From contig NZ_BNBY01000004.1 in the NCBI RefSeq assembly GCF_014656195.1, forward strand, positions 361,790-425,789: a stretch of 64,000 nucleotides of DNA, given 5' to 3'. The number at the start of each line of letters is the position of its first letter. The stretch's first letter is position 1. Source of the stretch: Kitasatospora xanthocidica (GTDB lineage Bacteria; Actinomycetota; Actinomycetes; Streptomycetales; Streptomycetaceae). The translations under genes were made by a program, and so were the position numbers. Below are positions 1-8,155 of this stretch, piece by piece. Below the pieces are notes generated by a model. It was not told the origin of the DNA and did not search any database. It saw only the letters and a list, made by a program, of their open reading frames with translations.

Positions 1-213
1 GGCCTCCTGCGCCGCGTTGGACTTCTCCGACGCCTGCTCGGCCTCGTCGTAGAGCTGTTCCACCTGCGCCTTGACGTCCTTGCGGTCGGCCGGGTCGGGG
101 CTGCCGGGGGCGGCCTGGGCGCTGCCGCCGGTCGCCACGCCCAGCGCGGTGGTCGCCGCCGCCGTCAGCACCAGCGCGCGGGCGAGCAGTTGGGAACGGC
201 GGTGCACGGGCAT
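1..213 (-). CDS. NlpC/P60-type secreted hydrolase, N-terminal fragment (cut by window edge)
   Basis: Only the first 71 codons are visible; the gene runs off the left edge. The start is the ATG at 213. The N terminus is a Sec-type signal peptide: basic MPVHRRSQLLAR, a hydrophobic Ala/Leu/Val run, then a likely AQA cleavage site. A charged helical stretch (DRKDVKAQVEQLYDEAEQ) follows. It matches the start of the coiled coil in the two downstream NlpC/P60 paralogues, for example VKEQVDQLNEQAE in the 440-1561 gene. The C-terminal peptidase domain lies outside the window, so assignment to the family is by paralogy. It would act on peptidoglycan outside the membrane. No riboswitch is seen in the 226 bp upstream. 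Confidence 0.75.
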   Translation of the reverse strand, partial: MPVHRRSQLLARALVLTAAATTALGVATGGSAQAAPGSPDPADRKDVKAQVEQLYDEAEQASEKSNAAQEA

Positions 214-389
214 GCTGCAGCGGCTCCAATCCGGCGTCGCGGCCCCCGCCGCCGCACCACTGCGGGCGGCCGTGGAGCGGGAGTCCGGTGGCAGACGTTA
301 GCGAGTCCGGGCAAGCGAGTCCAAACCCCTCCGGACCCGAATATTTGACCCGTAATCGGACATCAGCCCGATCCGCCGGAAAAGCCGCA

Positions 390-420
390 GGCCCGGCCTC
401 CCGTGACGGAAGACCGGGCC
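390..420 (-). terminator. Intrinsic-type hairpin after the NlpC/P60 gene
   Basis: Two 13-14 nt arms flank a 4-nt loop (404-407). As minus-strand RNA they pair fully if G-U pairs are allowed. It lies 20 nt downstream of the stop of the 440-1561 gene. There is no long U tract, which is usual for streptomycete terminators. Confidence 0.6.
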
Positions 421-439
421 CGGAGGCGCGGAGCGGGGA

Positions 440-1561
440 TCAGACCCGCACGATGCCGGACAGCGGCATGTTGGTGACGGCCTCGTAGCGGACCGAGGCG
501 CCCGGCTTGGGCGCGTGCAGCACCTGGCCGTTGCCCGCGTAGATGCCGACGTGGTGGGCGTCGGTGTAGAAGATCAGCAGGTCGCCGGGCTGGGCCTGGG
601 ACAGGTCGGTGCCGATCCGGGTGCCGGCGTGGGCCTGGTCCTGCGAGGTGCGCGGCAGCGAGACGCCGACCTGGTTGAACGCCCAGACCATCAGGCCGGA
701 GCAGTCGAAGGAGCTCGGGCCGGTGGCGCCCCACACGTACGGGCTGCCGACCTTGGAGGCGGCGGCCGACAGCGCGGCGGCACCGCGCGAGCTGCCGGCG
801 GCGGGCAGCTTGGCGACCGGCGTGGACGAGGGCGCCGCGAGGTCGGTGCGGCTGTTGTCGCGCGAGGCGCGCTCGGCGGCCTGCTGCTGGGCCTTCGCGG
901 CGTCGGCCTGGGCCTTGGCGTCCGCGGCGGCCTTCTCCTCGGCCGCGCGCAGCGCCTGGCGCTCCTGCTCGGTCAGGGTGTTGAGCAGGTCCTGGGCCGC
1001 CTTCAGCTTGTTCTGGACCTCGTCCTTGGAGGCCTTCAGCTGCGTGGTGGTGGACTCCAGCTCGGCGAGCTTGCCCTGGGCCTCGGAGCGGTCCTGGTCG
1101 AGCTTGCGCTGCTGCTCCTGGAGCTGCTTCAGCTGGTTCTTCTGGGTGTCACCGGCCTGGTTCAGCGCACCGGCCTGGGTGAGGAAGGTGTCCGGGCTGG
1201 ACGAGAACATCAGCTGGACGGTCGGGGATATGCCGCCGTTGCGGTACTGCTCCCCGGCGATCTCGGCGAGGCCGCCCTGCAGGTCGGTCACCTGGGCCTG
1301 CTGGCGGGCCACCTGGTCCTGCAGGCCGGCGACCTGCTTCTCCAGGGCCTGCTGCTTCTCCTGGGCGGCGTTGTACTGCTCGGTCGCCACCTCGGCCTGC
1401 TCGTTGAGCTGGTCGACCTGCTCCTTGACCTGGTCCTTGGTCGGCTGCGGGTCGGCGTGGGCGCCGGACTGCGCGGAGAGGGCGACGGCTGCGGCAGCGA
1501 CACCGGTCAGGATCGAGACACGGGCGCGGCCGGCTGGCTTGGGACGACGATGGGACGCCAC
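440..1561 (-). CDS. Secreted C40 (NlpC/P60) peptidoglycan endopeptidase
   Basis: A 373-aa exported cell-wall hydrolase. Residues 1-36 form a signal peptide (MASHRRPKPAGRARVS, hydrophobic core, AHA). Residues about 40-215 form a long Gln/Glu/Lys/Ala-rich coiled coil, as in RipA-like proteins, which usually keeps the enzyme inactive or positions it. The C-terminal NlpC/P60 domain has catalytic Cys at about 287 (FDCSGLMVWAF), His at about 337 (HVGIYAG) and a third polar residue, His at about 349 (LHAP). The family cleaves D-Glu to diamino-acid bonds in the stem peptide. The GTG start is supported by AAGGAG nine nt upstream. The leader carries a c-di-AMP riboswitch, so expression probably falls or rises with c-di-AMP. 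It is the middle one of three tandem paralogues. Confidence 0.93.
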   Translation of the reverse strand: MASHRRPKPAGRARVSILTGVAAAAVALSAQSGAHADPQPTKDQVKEQVDQLNEQAEVATEQYNAAQEKQQALEKQVAGLQDQVARQQAQVTDLQGGLAEIAGEQYRNGGISPTVQLMFSSSPDTFLTQAGALNQAGDTQKNQLKQLQEQQRKLDQDRSEAQGKLAELESTTTQLKASKDEVQNKLKAAQDLLNTLTEQERQALRAAEEKAAADAKAQADAAKAQQQAAERASRDNSRTDLAAPSSTPVAKLPAAGSSRGAAALSAAASKVGSPYVWGATGPSSFDCSGLMVWAFNQVGVSLPRTSQDQAHAGTRIGTDLSQAQPGDLLIFYTDAHHVGIYAGNGQVLHAPKPGASVRYEAVTNMPLSGIVRV

Positions 1562-1586
1562 GAAGGCGGACTCCTTCTTCCTACGT

Positions 1587-1786
1587 CCGCCTACCGGGTG
1601 AGCTGACGGGTTCGGGCCGGAAGCATGCCCTACGGCGCCTCACGGCCGTCGCAACGGCCGACCTGGCACCGATTCACCCCGGAGGAACGTGGTTCCCCGG
1701 CTCCGCTGCGCAGCGCCCCCGACCACTGGGCTCCCCTGTCGGGCAGTCGCTTCGTCCTGCCCCGCTGCCTCGCGAACTCGGCGGTA
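1587..1786 (-). ncRNA. ydaO/yuaA-type c-di-AMP riboswitch
   Basis: The minus-strand leader of the 440-1561 gene has the conserved blocks of the ydaO class in order: a 5' P1 strand (ACCGCCGAGTTCGCGAGGC), GGGGAACCACG, GGGGTGAATCGG, and the 3' core CCCGAACCCGTCAG followed by ACCCGGTAGGCGG. The 3' GGCGG can pair with the 5' CCGCC to close P1. The element ends about 25 nt before the GTG start. This class binds cyclic di-AMP, and in actinomycetes it typically precedes cell-wall hydrolase genes (rpf, NlpC/P60). The boundaries are estimated from the P1 pairing. The rest of the 1562-1967 gap holds an AT-richer stretch (about 1840-1910), a plausible promoter region, but no gene. Confidence 0.9.
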
Positions 1787-1995
1787 ACCACCGCCGCCAC
1801 CCTGGCTGGGCGATCGACAGTGCGGTGGTTCGGAGCATGACCCTAGTAACTGAACCGTGATCGGTTCAAATCCTTGTCAGAAAAAAGACGGAAGATTACC
1901 CAAGTTCTTTTGTGAAAATGACCGTTGGTGACCGCCGCCGTACGCAAGGCTGATCAGGTCTCACCCATTGAGCGCGAAGCGGTCGAAAACCCGAA

Positions 1996-2019
1996 CGCCA
2001 CCCCCGTCGGAGGGTGGCG
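1996..2019 (-). terminator. Hairpin terminator after the second NlpC/P60 gene
   Basis: A perfect 8-bp inverted repeat, CGCCACCC and GGGTGGCG, with an 8-nt loop. It lies 45 nt past the stop of the gene ending at 2064 and before the promoter of the next gene. Confidence 0.6.
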
Positions 2020-2063
2020 CGGATCACAGGGCCCGGACGGGGCCCCTTCGGCGTGTCGGGCCG

Positions 2064-3101
2064 TCAGACCCGGCGGATGGTGTTGATCGGCATCGCGTCG
2101 GCCTTCATCACCTTCACGACGTCACCGGTGTGCGGCGCGTGGACCACCATGCCGTTGCCGATGTACATCCCGACGTGGTGCATGTCGCCGCCGTAGATCA
2201 CCAGGTCGCCGGGCTGGGCCTGGTCCATCGAGGGCACCCGGGTCCCGTAGTGGCCCTGCTCCTGGGAGGTGCGCGGCAGCGAGACGCCCGCCTGGCCGTA
2301 CGCCCAGACCATCAGGCCCGAGCAGTCGAAGGTGCTCGGACCGGTGGCGCCCCACACGTACGGCGAGCCCTGCTTGCTCATCGCCTTGGCGAGGGCCACC
2401 GCCGCGTAGCCGCTGGCCGGCGGCAGGTTGCTCAGGTCGACCCGCTCGCTGCCGCGGGAGGCGCGCTCGTCCTGCGCCTGCTGGGCCTTCAGGGCGTTGC
2501 GCTCGGCGGCGCTGAGCGAGTTCAGCAGGTCCTGGGCGGCCTTCAGCTTGGTGTTGACGTCCGACTTGGCCTGGTTCAGGTCCTTGGTGGTGGTGTCGAG
2601 CGAGGCCAGCACGGCGGCCGCCTCGGTCTTCTCCTGGTCCAGCCGGCGCTGCTGGTCCAGCAGCGACTTGAGCGCCTCGGCCTGGGTGGTGCTGGCCTGC
2701 TGGACGGTGGAGGCCTTGTCCAGGTAGCCCGACGGGTCGGAGGAGAGCATCAGCTGGACGGACGGGTCGATGCCGTTGGTGCGGTACTGCTCGCCCGCCA
2801 CCTCGGCCAGGCCGACCTGGAGCTGGGTCATCTGCTCCTGACCCCGGGCCACCTGGTCCTGCAGCTGGTCGGCCTGCTTGCGCAGCTGGTCGGCCCGCTC
2901 CTTGGCGCCGTTGTACTTCTCCGCCGCCTGCTCCTGCTCCTCCTGGAGCTGGTCGATCTGCGCCTTGACGTCCGTCTTGTTCGGCTGCGGCGCGGCGTGC
3001 GCGGCGACCTGGGCGGAGAGGGCGACCGCGGTCGCAGCGGCAGCGGTGAGCACGGAGACCCGGGCGCGGCTCGCCTGCTTCGGACGGCGGTGGGAGGCCA
3101 A
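2064..3101 (-). CDS. Secreted C40 (NlpC/P60) peptidoglycan endopeptidase, paralogue
   Basis: A 345-aa paralogue of the 440-1561 gene with the same design: signal peptide (LASHRRPKQASRARVS, hydrophobic run, AHA), a coiled coil of about 150 residues, then the NlpC/P60 domain with Cys about 260 (FDCSGLMVWAY), His about 309 (HVGMYIG) and His about 321 (VHAP). A TTG start at 3101 is chosen because AAGAAGGAG sits exactly 8 nt upstream and because the protein then aligns residue for residue with the paralogue's MASHRRPK. Upstream GTG (3131) and ATG (3122) codons would add ten residues that swallow the ribosome-binding site. No riboswitch is present in the 170-bp leader, so the two paralogues are regulated differently. 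Confidence 0.92.
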   Translation of the reverse strand: MASHRRPKQASRARVSVLTAAAATAVALSAQVAAHAAPQPNKTDVKAQIDQLQEEQEQAAEKYNGAKERADQLRKQADQLQDQVARGQEQMTQLQVGLAEVAGEQYRTNGIDPSVQLMLSSDPSGYLDKASTVQQASTTQAEALKSLLDQQRRLDQEKTEAAAVLASLDTTTKDLNQAKSDVNTKLKAAQDLLNSLSAAERNALKAQQAQDERASRGSERVDLSNLPPASGYAAVALAKAMSKQGSPYVWGATGPSTFDCSGLMVWAYGQAGVSLPRTSQEQGHYGTRVPSMDQAQPGDLVIYGGDMHHVGMYIGNGMVVHAPHTGDVVKVMKADAMPINTIRRV

Positions 3102-3109
3102 GGGAGCAG

Positions 3110-3118
3110 CTCCTTCTT
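3110..3118 (-). promoter_or_regulatory. Ribosome-binding site deciding a TTG start
   Basis: The minus strand reads AAGAAGGAG, a near-perfect anti-16S match, 8 nt before the TTG at 3101. It would be coding sequence if either upstream in-frame GTG or ATG were the start. Confidence 0.75.
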
Positions 3119-3301
3119 CCATCGGACTCACCTGATCTGATGAGATTCCGGAAAATAGGTTTGACGCCAGACCCTAGTGAAGATCTATCCGTTTTGCTAC
3201 TCCCCCGTAGGCGTGAACTCCGTTTCCCACACTGACTTCACGGGACCCGCACACCATCGCGGAAACGACGCTGACCAGGCCGCATTCCGCCCGGTCCGCA
3301 C

Positions 3302-4873
3302 TCAGGGCCGCGACAGCCGGTTCAGCAGCAGCACCGAGGCCACCGGGCGCGCGCCCGCCTTCCGCACGCCCTCCGCGACCTCCCGGTCGGCCGAGACCAC
3401 GACCACCGGACGGCCCTGCGGCTCGGCCCGCACCAGACGGCGGATCAGCTCGTCCGCCGTCTCCCCGGTCCGGCTGAACCGCACCCGGACCCCGCGCGGC
3501 GGCGCCATGATCACCGGGACGTCCAGGTCCTGCCCGTCGAACACACAGGTGACCTCCGCCTGCGTGCGCTGGGCCAGCATCGCCAGCCCGCCCAGCAGCC
3601 GGATCCGCTGCTGCTCCAGCGGCAGCGTCGGATAGCCGGTCTTGGTCACGTTGTAGCCGTCCACCACCAGGTGCACCTGCGGGATCGCCAGCAGCTGGTC
3701 CAGCAGCGCCGGGTCGTCCTCGGCCAGCCCGCGCCGCGCCACGTCGTGCGGCGAGGCCGCCCCCGGCACCACCGCCTCCACCAGGTCCGCCGGGCGGATC
3801 TGGGAGACCGGCAGCGCCAGCTCCCGCTGCAGCCCCTGGGCCGACTGCAGCACGGTGTCCAGCAGCAGCCGCAGCCGCATGTCCTCGACGCTGCGCCCCT
3901 CGCGGGCCGACCGCTTGCCCTGCTCGGCCGCGTTCTCCAGCTCGGAGACCCGGTGCCTGAGCCGCCGCGCCTCGGTCTCGGCCGCGCCGCGCTCGGCCGC
4001 GCCCTGGGCCTTCACGGCCTCCAGCTCCCCGACCACCCGGCGCGTCTCGGCCTGCGCCCGGCGGGTGTCGCTCTCCAGCGACCGCACCTTCTTGCGCAGC
4101 GACTCGGCCTCCCGCCGGACGCCCTCGAACTCCGCGCGCTGCCGCTCCAGGTCCGCCCGCGCGGCGGAGCGCACCTCGGCCAGCTCGGCCTGCAGCTTCT
4201 CCACCAGCCGGGCCGCCTCCGCGACCGCGTCCTCGGCCCCGGCCCGCTCGGCCTCCTCGCCGGCCTCGGCGACCAGCCGGCTCCAGCCCGCCGAGCGCAC
4301 CAGGTAGGCCGCGGCCGCGACGTCCATCGGATCGGCGGCGCCCGGGACACTGCCCGACTCCAGCGCCCGCACCAGGTCCGGCTGCCCCAGCCGCAGCCGC
4401 TCCGCTATCCGCACCCGGAACGCCGGCTCCGCCTCCAGCGCGGCCGCCAGCGCGGTGGCCGCGTACTTGGCCCGCCGCGCGGGGGTGAACTTCACGTACT
4501 GACGCAGGCTCTGCGGGAGCTCGCCCGGCGGCAGTCCGCCCAGCGCGTCCGAGGCCAGCCCGACCACCCGCCGGCGCACCCCCTCGGGCAGCGGCCGGTC
4601 CAGCTTCTCCACGACCCGCTCCGGCTCGGAGCCGGCGGCGTGCTCGACGTCCCCGGAGGCCGGGACCTCCGCTGCACCCTCGACACTCCCGGCGCCCTCG
4701 GACCCGACGGCTCCGGACGCGGCGCTCCCCGCCGGGCCCGTCCCGGCCTCCGGCGCCTGCGCAGCGGGCCGAAGCCCCTGCGCTTCGCCGGGCTCCTTCG
4801 CTGCGTCCACCACGTCCTCGGCTCCGATCCTGTTCTCCGGCGGGGTACGGCCGCGACCGCCCCCTGTCGTCAC
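3302..4873 (-). CDS. NYN-domain (YacP-like) protein with central coiled coil
   Basis: A 523-aa protein. Residues 1-95 are acidic and low in complexity. About 95-215 form an Ala/Arg-rich helical region, about 215-330 a long coiled coil (EVRSAARADLERQRAEF and similar heptads), and 400-523 a NYN/PIN-fold domain. The acidic residues expected of that fold are visible: D405 (VVDGYNV), D446 (CVFDG), D474 (GETADE) and D496 (VSADRE). The family (YacP/Rae1-like) binds or cleaves RNA. Whether this member is an active ribonuclease is inference. The GTG start at 4873 overlaps the stop of a 9-codon upstream frame, suggesting translational coupling. The next gene downstream is the NlpC/P60 gene 200 bp away, which has its own leader. 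Confidence 0.85.
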   Translation of the reverse strand: MTTGGGRGRTPPENRIGAEDVVDAAKEPGEAQGLRPAAQAPEAGTGPAGSAASGAVGSEGAGSVEGAAEVPASGDVEHAAGSEPERVVEKLDRPLPEGVRRRVVGLASDALGGLPPGELPQSLRQYVKFTPARRAKYAATALAAALEAEPAFRVRIAERLRLGQPDLVRALESGSVPGAADPMDVAAAAYLVRSAGWSRLVAEAGEEAERAGAEDAVAEAARLVEKLQAELAEVRSAARADLERQRAEFEGVRREAESLRKKVRSLESDTRRAQAETRRVVGELEAVKAQGAAERGAAETEARRLRHRVSELENAAEQGKRSAREGRSVEDMRLRLLLDTVLQSAQGLQRELALPVSQIRPADLVEAVVPGAASPHDVARRGLAEDDPALLDQLLAIPQVHLVVDGYNVTKTGYPTLPLEQQRIRLLGGLAMLAQRTQAEVTCVFDGQDLDVPVIMAPPRGVRVRFSRTGETADELIRRLVRAEPQGRPVVVVSADREVAEGVRKAGARPVASVLLLNRLSRP

Positions 4874-4899
4874 GCTCCGTACGTCTTGTTCTCTGTCAT
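4870..4899 (-). CDS. Possible 9-aa leader frame coupled to the NYN gene
   Basis: ATG at 4899 opens MTENKTYGA and stops at TGA 4872-4870. That stop overlaps the GTG start of the NYN gene by 4 nt (GTGA). The NYN start has no spaced Shine-Dalgarno of its own (GGAG is only 1 nt away), so ribosomes ending the short frame could restart there. The short frame itself has only a weak upstream site. It may be a translation-coupling device rather than a functional peptide. Confidence 0.3.
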   Translation of the reverse strand: MTENKTYGA

Positions 4900-4952
4900 T
4901 GTCCCGTGCGGCGGACGGGCGCGCCGCGCACCGCCCGCCGAAGCTGCGGGGG

Positions 4953-5216
4953 TCAGCCCTGCTCGGCCGGGGCCTCCACGCCCTCGGCGCCCGGACGGGC
5001 CACCAGTTCGACCTGGTCCACGGCGTTGCACCAGCGGCAGCGCACCGACTCGACGGTCTCGCTCAGCACCTCGGTCTCCTCGACCTTGGAGTCGCCGGCC
5101 AGGTCGAAGTGCAGGAACTCGGTCACCCGCGCGGTGCGGGTCACGTCGAACCGGGTGAGGTTTCCGCACAGGGTGCAGCGCCAGCGCGTCTCGGCGGTCA
5201 GAGCGGGGACGGTCAT
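4953..5216 (-). CDS. Small zinc-ribbon-like protein
   Basis: An 87-aa protein starting MTVPALTAETRW at ATG 5216, with GAGAGGA about 8 nt upstream. Two Cys pairs, CTLCGN near residue 15 and CRWC near residue 63, would make a zinc ribbon. Between them lies an acidic strand-rich segment (FLHFDLAGDSKVEETEVL). I do not know a specific function. Proteins of this size and pattern are common as unnamed conserved actinobacterial genes. It precedes the NYN gene on the same strand, 80 bp away. Confidence 0.7.
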   Translation of the reverse strand: MTVPALTAETRWRCTLCGNLTRFDVTRTARVTEFLHFDLAGDSKVEETEVLSETVESVRCRWCNAVDQVELVARPGAEGVEAPAEQG

Positions 5217-5417
5217 CGGGGGTCCTCTCGGGTGGTCCCTTCGTGGGCTAGGCGCTCCCCCCGGAGCCCCGGCATCGGCGGCGGGAGGCGGGATTGCCCG
5301 CCCCAAGCCTATTGCCTGGGGCAACCACCACGACCACCGGTCAGCGGAATAGCGGGGCTAGTCCACCTGCCGTAAACCGCCGTGTCACCTGCGGCGCCCG
5401 GAGGGATGCTTGGCCGC

Positions 5418-6200
5418 ATGGCGCTCGCGGCCCCCGACCACACCGCCGAGCGGGGCGGCCGGCCGGACGCGCCCGCCCCGGCGGTCACCTACGCCCTGAT
5501 CGCGGTCAACACCCTGGTCTTCCTGCTCGGCCCGGCCGCCGGCCTCAATCCGCTGTACGGCACCGGCCAGGCCCGGGTCTGCGCGGAGCAGCGGTACGAA
5601 CAGCGCTGGGGCGCCGTCCCGGCCGAACTGCTGAGCGGACGGACGCTGACCGCCGAACAGCTGGCCGAGGCCCCCGACCCCGTCCCCGGCTGCCCGGCCG
5701 CCCCGACCCCGGGCAAGCACCCGGCGCTGTCCGCCCTCACCGGCCTCTTCCTGCACGCCGGCTGGCTGCACCTGCTGGGCAACCTGCTCTTCCTCCACGT
5801 CTTCGGCCCCACCGTCGAACGCCGGTTGGGCCGGGCCCGGTACGCCGTCTTCTACCTGGCCGCCGGCAGTCTGGCCGCGTACGGCTTCGCGCTCGCCGAG
5901 GCGCACTCGCCGGACTCGACCCGGGTGCTCATCGGGGCCTCCGGCGCGATCTCCGGCGTCCTGGGCGCCTATCTGCGCTTCCACCCCCGGGCCCGGGTGA
6001 CGACCCTCGTCCCGCTGCTGCTCTTCCTGCCGCTGCGCTTCCCGGCCTGGCTGGTGCTGGGCCTCTGGTTCGCGCTGCAGTGGTGGTCGGTGCACTCGGC
6101 GGGCCCGGGGGTGGCCTACCTGGTCCACGTGATCGGCTTCTCGGCCGGCTTCCTCTACGCCTGCACCGTGGTCCGCCACCCCCCGCGACGACCCGGCTGA
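5418..6200 (+). CDS. Rhomboid-family intramembrane serine protease
   Basis: A 260-aa membrane protein. The first membrane segment is at about 24-40. A soluble Cys-containing loop follows, then five further segments. The rhomboid signature is present: the HAGWLHLLGNLLFL segment (113-126), catalytic Ser175 in GASGAISG and catalytic His237 in LVHVIGFSAGF. Rhomboids cut substrates within or next to their membrane segments; the substrate here is unknown. The ATG at 5418 is preferred because GGAGGG ends 12 nt upstream. The in-frame ATG at 5406 directly abuts that site, which leaves no spacing. The gene runs into the Lrp-domain gene 41 bp downstream on the same strand. Confidence 0.88.
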   Translation: MALAAPDHTAERGGRPDAPAPAVTYALIAVNTLVFLLGPAAGLNPLYGTGQARVCAEQRYEQRWGAVPAELLSGRTLTAEQLAEAPDPVPGCPAAPTPGKHPALSALTGLFLHAGWLHLLGNLLFLHVFGPTVERRLGRARYAVFYLAAGSLAAYGFALAEAHSPDSTRVLIGASGAISGVLGAYLRFHPRARVTTLVPLLLFLPLRFPAWLVLGLWFALQWWSVHSAGPGVAYLVHVIGFSAGFLYACTVVRHPPRRPG

Positions 6201-6241
6201 CGCCCGATACGCTGGCGGCACCTCACAAAGGAGCCCGAACA

Positions 6242-6523
6242 GTGATCACCGCCATCGTCCTGATCAAGACCAGTGTCGACCGCATCCCGGAGATCGCCGA
6301 GGCCATCGCTTCCATCGAGGGGGTCAGCGAGGTGTACTCGGTGACCGGCGGCTACGACCTGGTGGCGATGGTCCGGGTGCGCCGTCACGACGACCTGGCC
6401 GAGGTCATCCCCGGCCGGCTCAACAAGGTCCCGGGCGTGGCGCACACCGAGACCCAGATCGCCTTCCGCACCTACTCCCAGCACGACCTGGAAGCCGCCT
6501 TCGCCCTCGGCCTGGACGAGTAG
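6242..6523 (+). CDS. Stand-alone Lrp/AsnC effector-binding (RAM) domain protein
   Basis: A 93-aa protein made only of the alpha-beta ligand-binding domain of Lrp/AsnC regulators (ITAIVLIKTSVDRIPEIAEA, GVSEVYSVTGGYDLVAMV, then LNKVPGVAHTETQIAF). It has no helix-turn-helix. Single-domain RAM proteins form oligomers that bind amino acids, and some act as cofactors for full-length Lrp proteins; a partner here is unknown. The GTG start at 6242 has AAGGAG 9 nt upstream. It converges on the aminotransferase gene, with only 33 bp between the stops. Confidence 0.9.
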   Translation: MITAIVLIKTSVDRIPEIAEAIASIEGVSEVYSVTGGYDLVAMVRVRRHDDLAEVIPGRLNKVPGVAHTETQIAFRTYSQHDLEAAFALGLDE

Positions 6524-6556
6524 TGACGACCGGCACCGACCGGCGGGGAGCCCGGC

Positions 6557-7921
6557 TCAGCCCTCCCGGCGCGTGTCGGCCACACAACGGCCGCCCTCGT
6601 TGCGGTAGTTCCACGCCGCGCCGTCCGTGACCAGCTCGCGGACGGCGGTCAGGAAGCGGTCGACGTGCTCGTCCGGGGTCCCGGCGCCGAAGCTCACCCG
6701 GATCGCGTTCAGGCTGCGCTCGCCCGGCAGCGACGGCTCCGGCGCGCCGCACTCGGACGGGGCCACGTCCTCGTCCCCGAGCAGGGTCCGCACCAGCGGG
6801 TGGGCGCAGAACAGGCCGTCGCGCACCCCGATGCCGTACTCGGCGGACAGCGCGGCCGAGAAGTGCGAGCTGTTCCAGCCCCGGACGACGAAGGACAGCA
6901 CGCCGACCCGCGCCGAGCCCTCCCCGAACAGGTTGAGCACCTTGACCTGCGGGATCTCCGCCAGCCCCGCGGTCAGCCGGTCGACCAGCTGCCGCTCCCG
7001 GGCCTCCAGCGCGTCGAAGCCCGCCTCGCCCAGCGCCCGGCAGGCGGAGGCGATCGCGTAGGCGCCGATGACGTTCGGCGAACCGGCCTCGTGCCGGGCC
7101 GGTCCGGTGTGCCACTGCACGGCCACCGAGCCGTCCGTCTCCCGGGCCACCGTGCGGGTCGCCCCGCCGCCGGCCAGGTACGGTTCCGCCTCGTCCAGCC
7201 AGTCCGCCCGGCCGGCCAGCACCCCGGCGCCGAACGGCGCGTAGATCTTGTGGCCGGAGAACGCGATCCAGTCGACGTCCAGTTCGCGCACCGAGACCCG
7301 GTGGTGCGGGGCCAGCTGGGCGGCGTCCAGGACCACCCGGGCGCCGTGCCGGTGCGCGGTCGCGGTCAGTTCGGCCACCGGCCACAGCTCGCCGGTCACG
7401 TTGGAGGCGCCGGTGACGCACAGCAGCTTCGGGCCCTCGGGCGCCCCGGCGAGCGCCGCGTCCAGGGCGGCCACCGCCTCGGCCCGCGAACGCGGCGCGC
7501 GCAGGTAGGTGACGGCCAGTCCGGCGTGCGCCCAGGGCAGCAGCGAGGCGTGGTGCTCGGTCTCGAAGGCGAACACCCGGGTGCCGGCCGGGACGGCGGA
7601 GGCCAGCAGGTTGAGCGAGTCGGTGGTGGCCCGGGTGAAGACCACCTGGTCGCCCTCGCGCAGGTCGAGGAACTCGCCGACGGTGCGGCGGCTCTGCTCG
7701 AACAGGTCGGTGGAGAGCTGCGAGAGGTACCCGGCACCGCGGTGCACGCTGCCGTAGTACGGGGCGTAGGCGGCGACGTCGTCCCACACCCGCTGCAGCG
7801 CGGGCGAACTGGCCGCGTAGTCGAGCGCCGCGTAGCCGACCTTCTCACCGTTGACGAGCGGGACCTGGACGTCGGCACCGAGGACGGCGAGCGGGGTGCG
7901 GATTTCGGTAGAAAGGGACAT
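6557..7921 (-). CDS. Class V PLP-dependent aminotransferase / cysteine desulfurase-like enzyme
   Basis: A 454-aa fold-type I PLP enzyme. Visible are the phosphate-binding TRATTDSLN (97-105), TEHHASLLPW (121-130), the cofactor Asp in VVLDAAQLAPHH (197-207) and the Schiff-base Lys225 in AFSGHKIYAPFG. It resembles SufS-like and isopenicillin-N-epimerase-like members. The active-site Cys loop of true cysteine desulfurases is not evident, so the substrate is open. The ATG at 7921 has GAAGGAG 9 nt upstream. A longer in-frame reading to 8086 has no ribosome-binding site and would encode 55 atypical residues. Its stop faces the stop of the Lrp-domain gene. Confidence 0.85.
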   Translation of the reverse strand: MSLSTEIRTPLAVLGADVQVPLVNGEKVGYAALDYAASSPALQRVWDDVAAYAPYYGSVHRGAGYLSQLSTDLFEQSRRTVGEFLDLREGDQVVFTRATTDSLNLLASAVPAGTRVFAFETEHHASLLPWAHAGLAVTYLRAPRSRAEAVAALDAALAGAPEGPKLLCVTGASNVTGELWPVAELTATAHRHGARVVLDAAQLAPHHRVSVRELDVDWIAFSGHKIYAPFGAGVLAGRADWLDEAEPYLAGGGATRTVARETDGSVAVQWHTGPARHEAGSPNVIGAYAIASACRALGEAGFDALEARERQLVDRLTAGLAEIPQVKVLNLFGEGSARVGVLSFVVRGWNSSHFSAALSAEYGIGVRDGLFCAHPLVRTLLGDEDVAPSECGAPEPSLPGERSLNAIRVSFGAGTPDEHVDRFLTAVRELVTDGAAWNYRNEGGRCVADTRREG

Positions 7922-8155
7922 GAGGATGCACTCCTTCGAGGTCTGGGACCCCGGGAGTGTCAGTCGTCGGGCGTCCGCGCTTGTCGCACGGACGGCATGC
8001 CGTGACGACCCGGTCCTCACCCAGGGCACCCCGCCACGGACGGAGGGTTGCCGGACAGCGAGCTGGGGCTTTGCGCTGTCACTCATGACCTGCCGAAGAC
8101 TCTAGGTCGCGTCCGCCGGGTGGTCAAACAGGCATCCACCATCCGGACGGCGCCT

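Noticed and set aside
515..1606. Long open frames antisense to the NlpC/P60 gene (363 and 330 codons)
   Set aside because: Shadow frames of a high-GC gene: composition is Leu/Gly/Val- or Ser/Arg-rich with no domain, and the real gene on the other strand has signal peptide, catalytic motifs and a riboswitch.
5294..6241. Long N-terminal extension of the Lrp-domain protein across the rhomboid gene
   Set aside because: The extension is the shadow of the rhomboid frame (Arg/Pro-rich). GTG 6242 has a well-spaced AAGGAG and gives the exact domain length.
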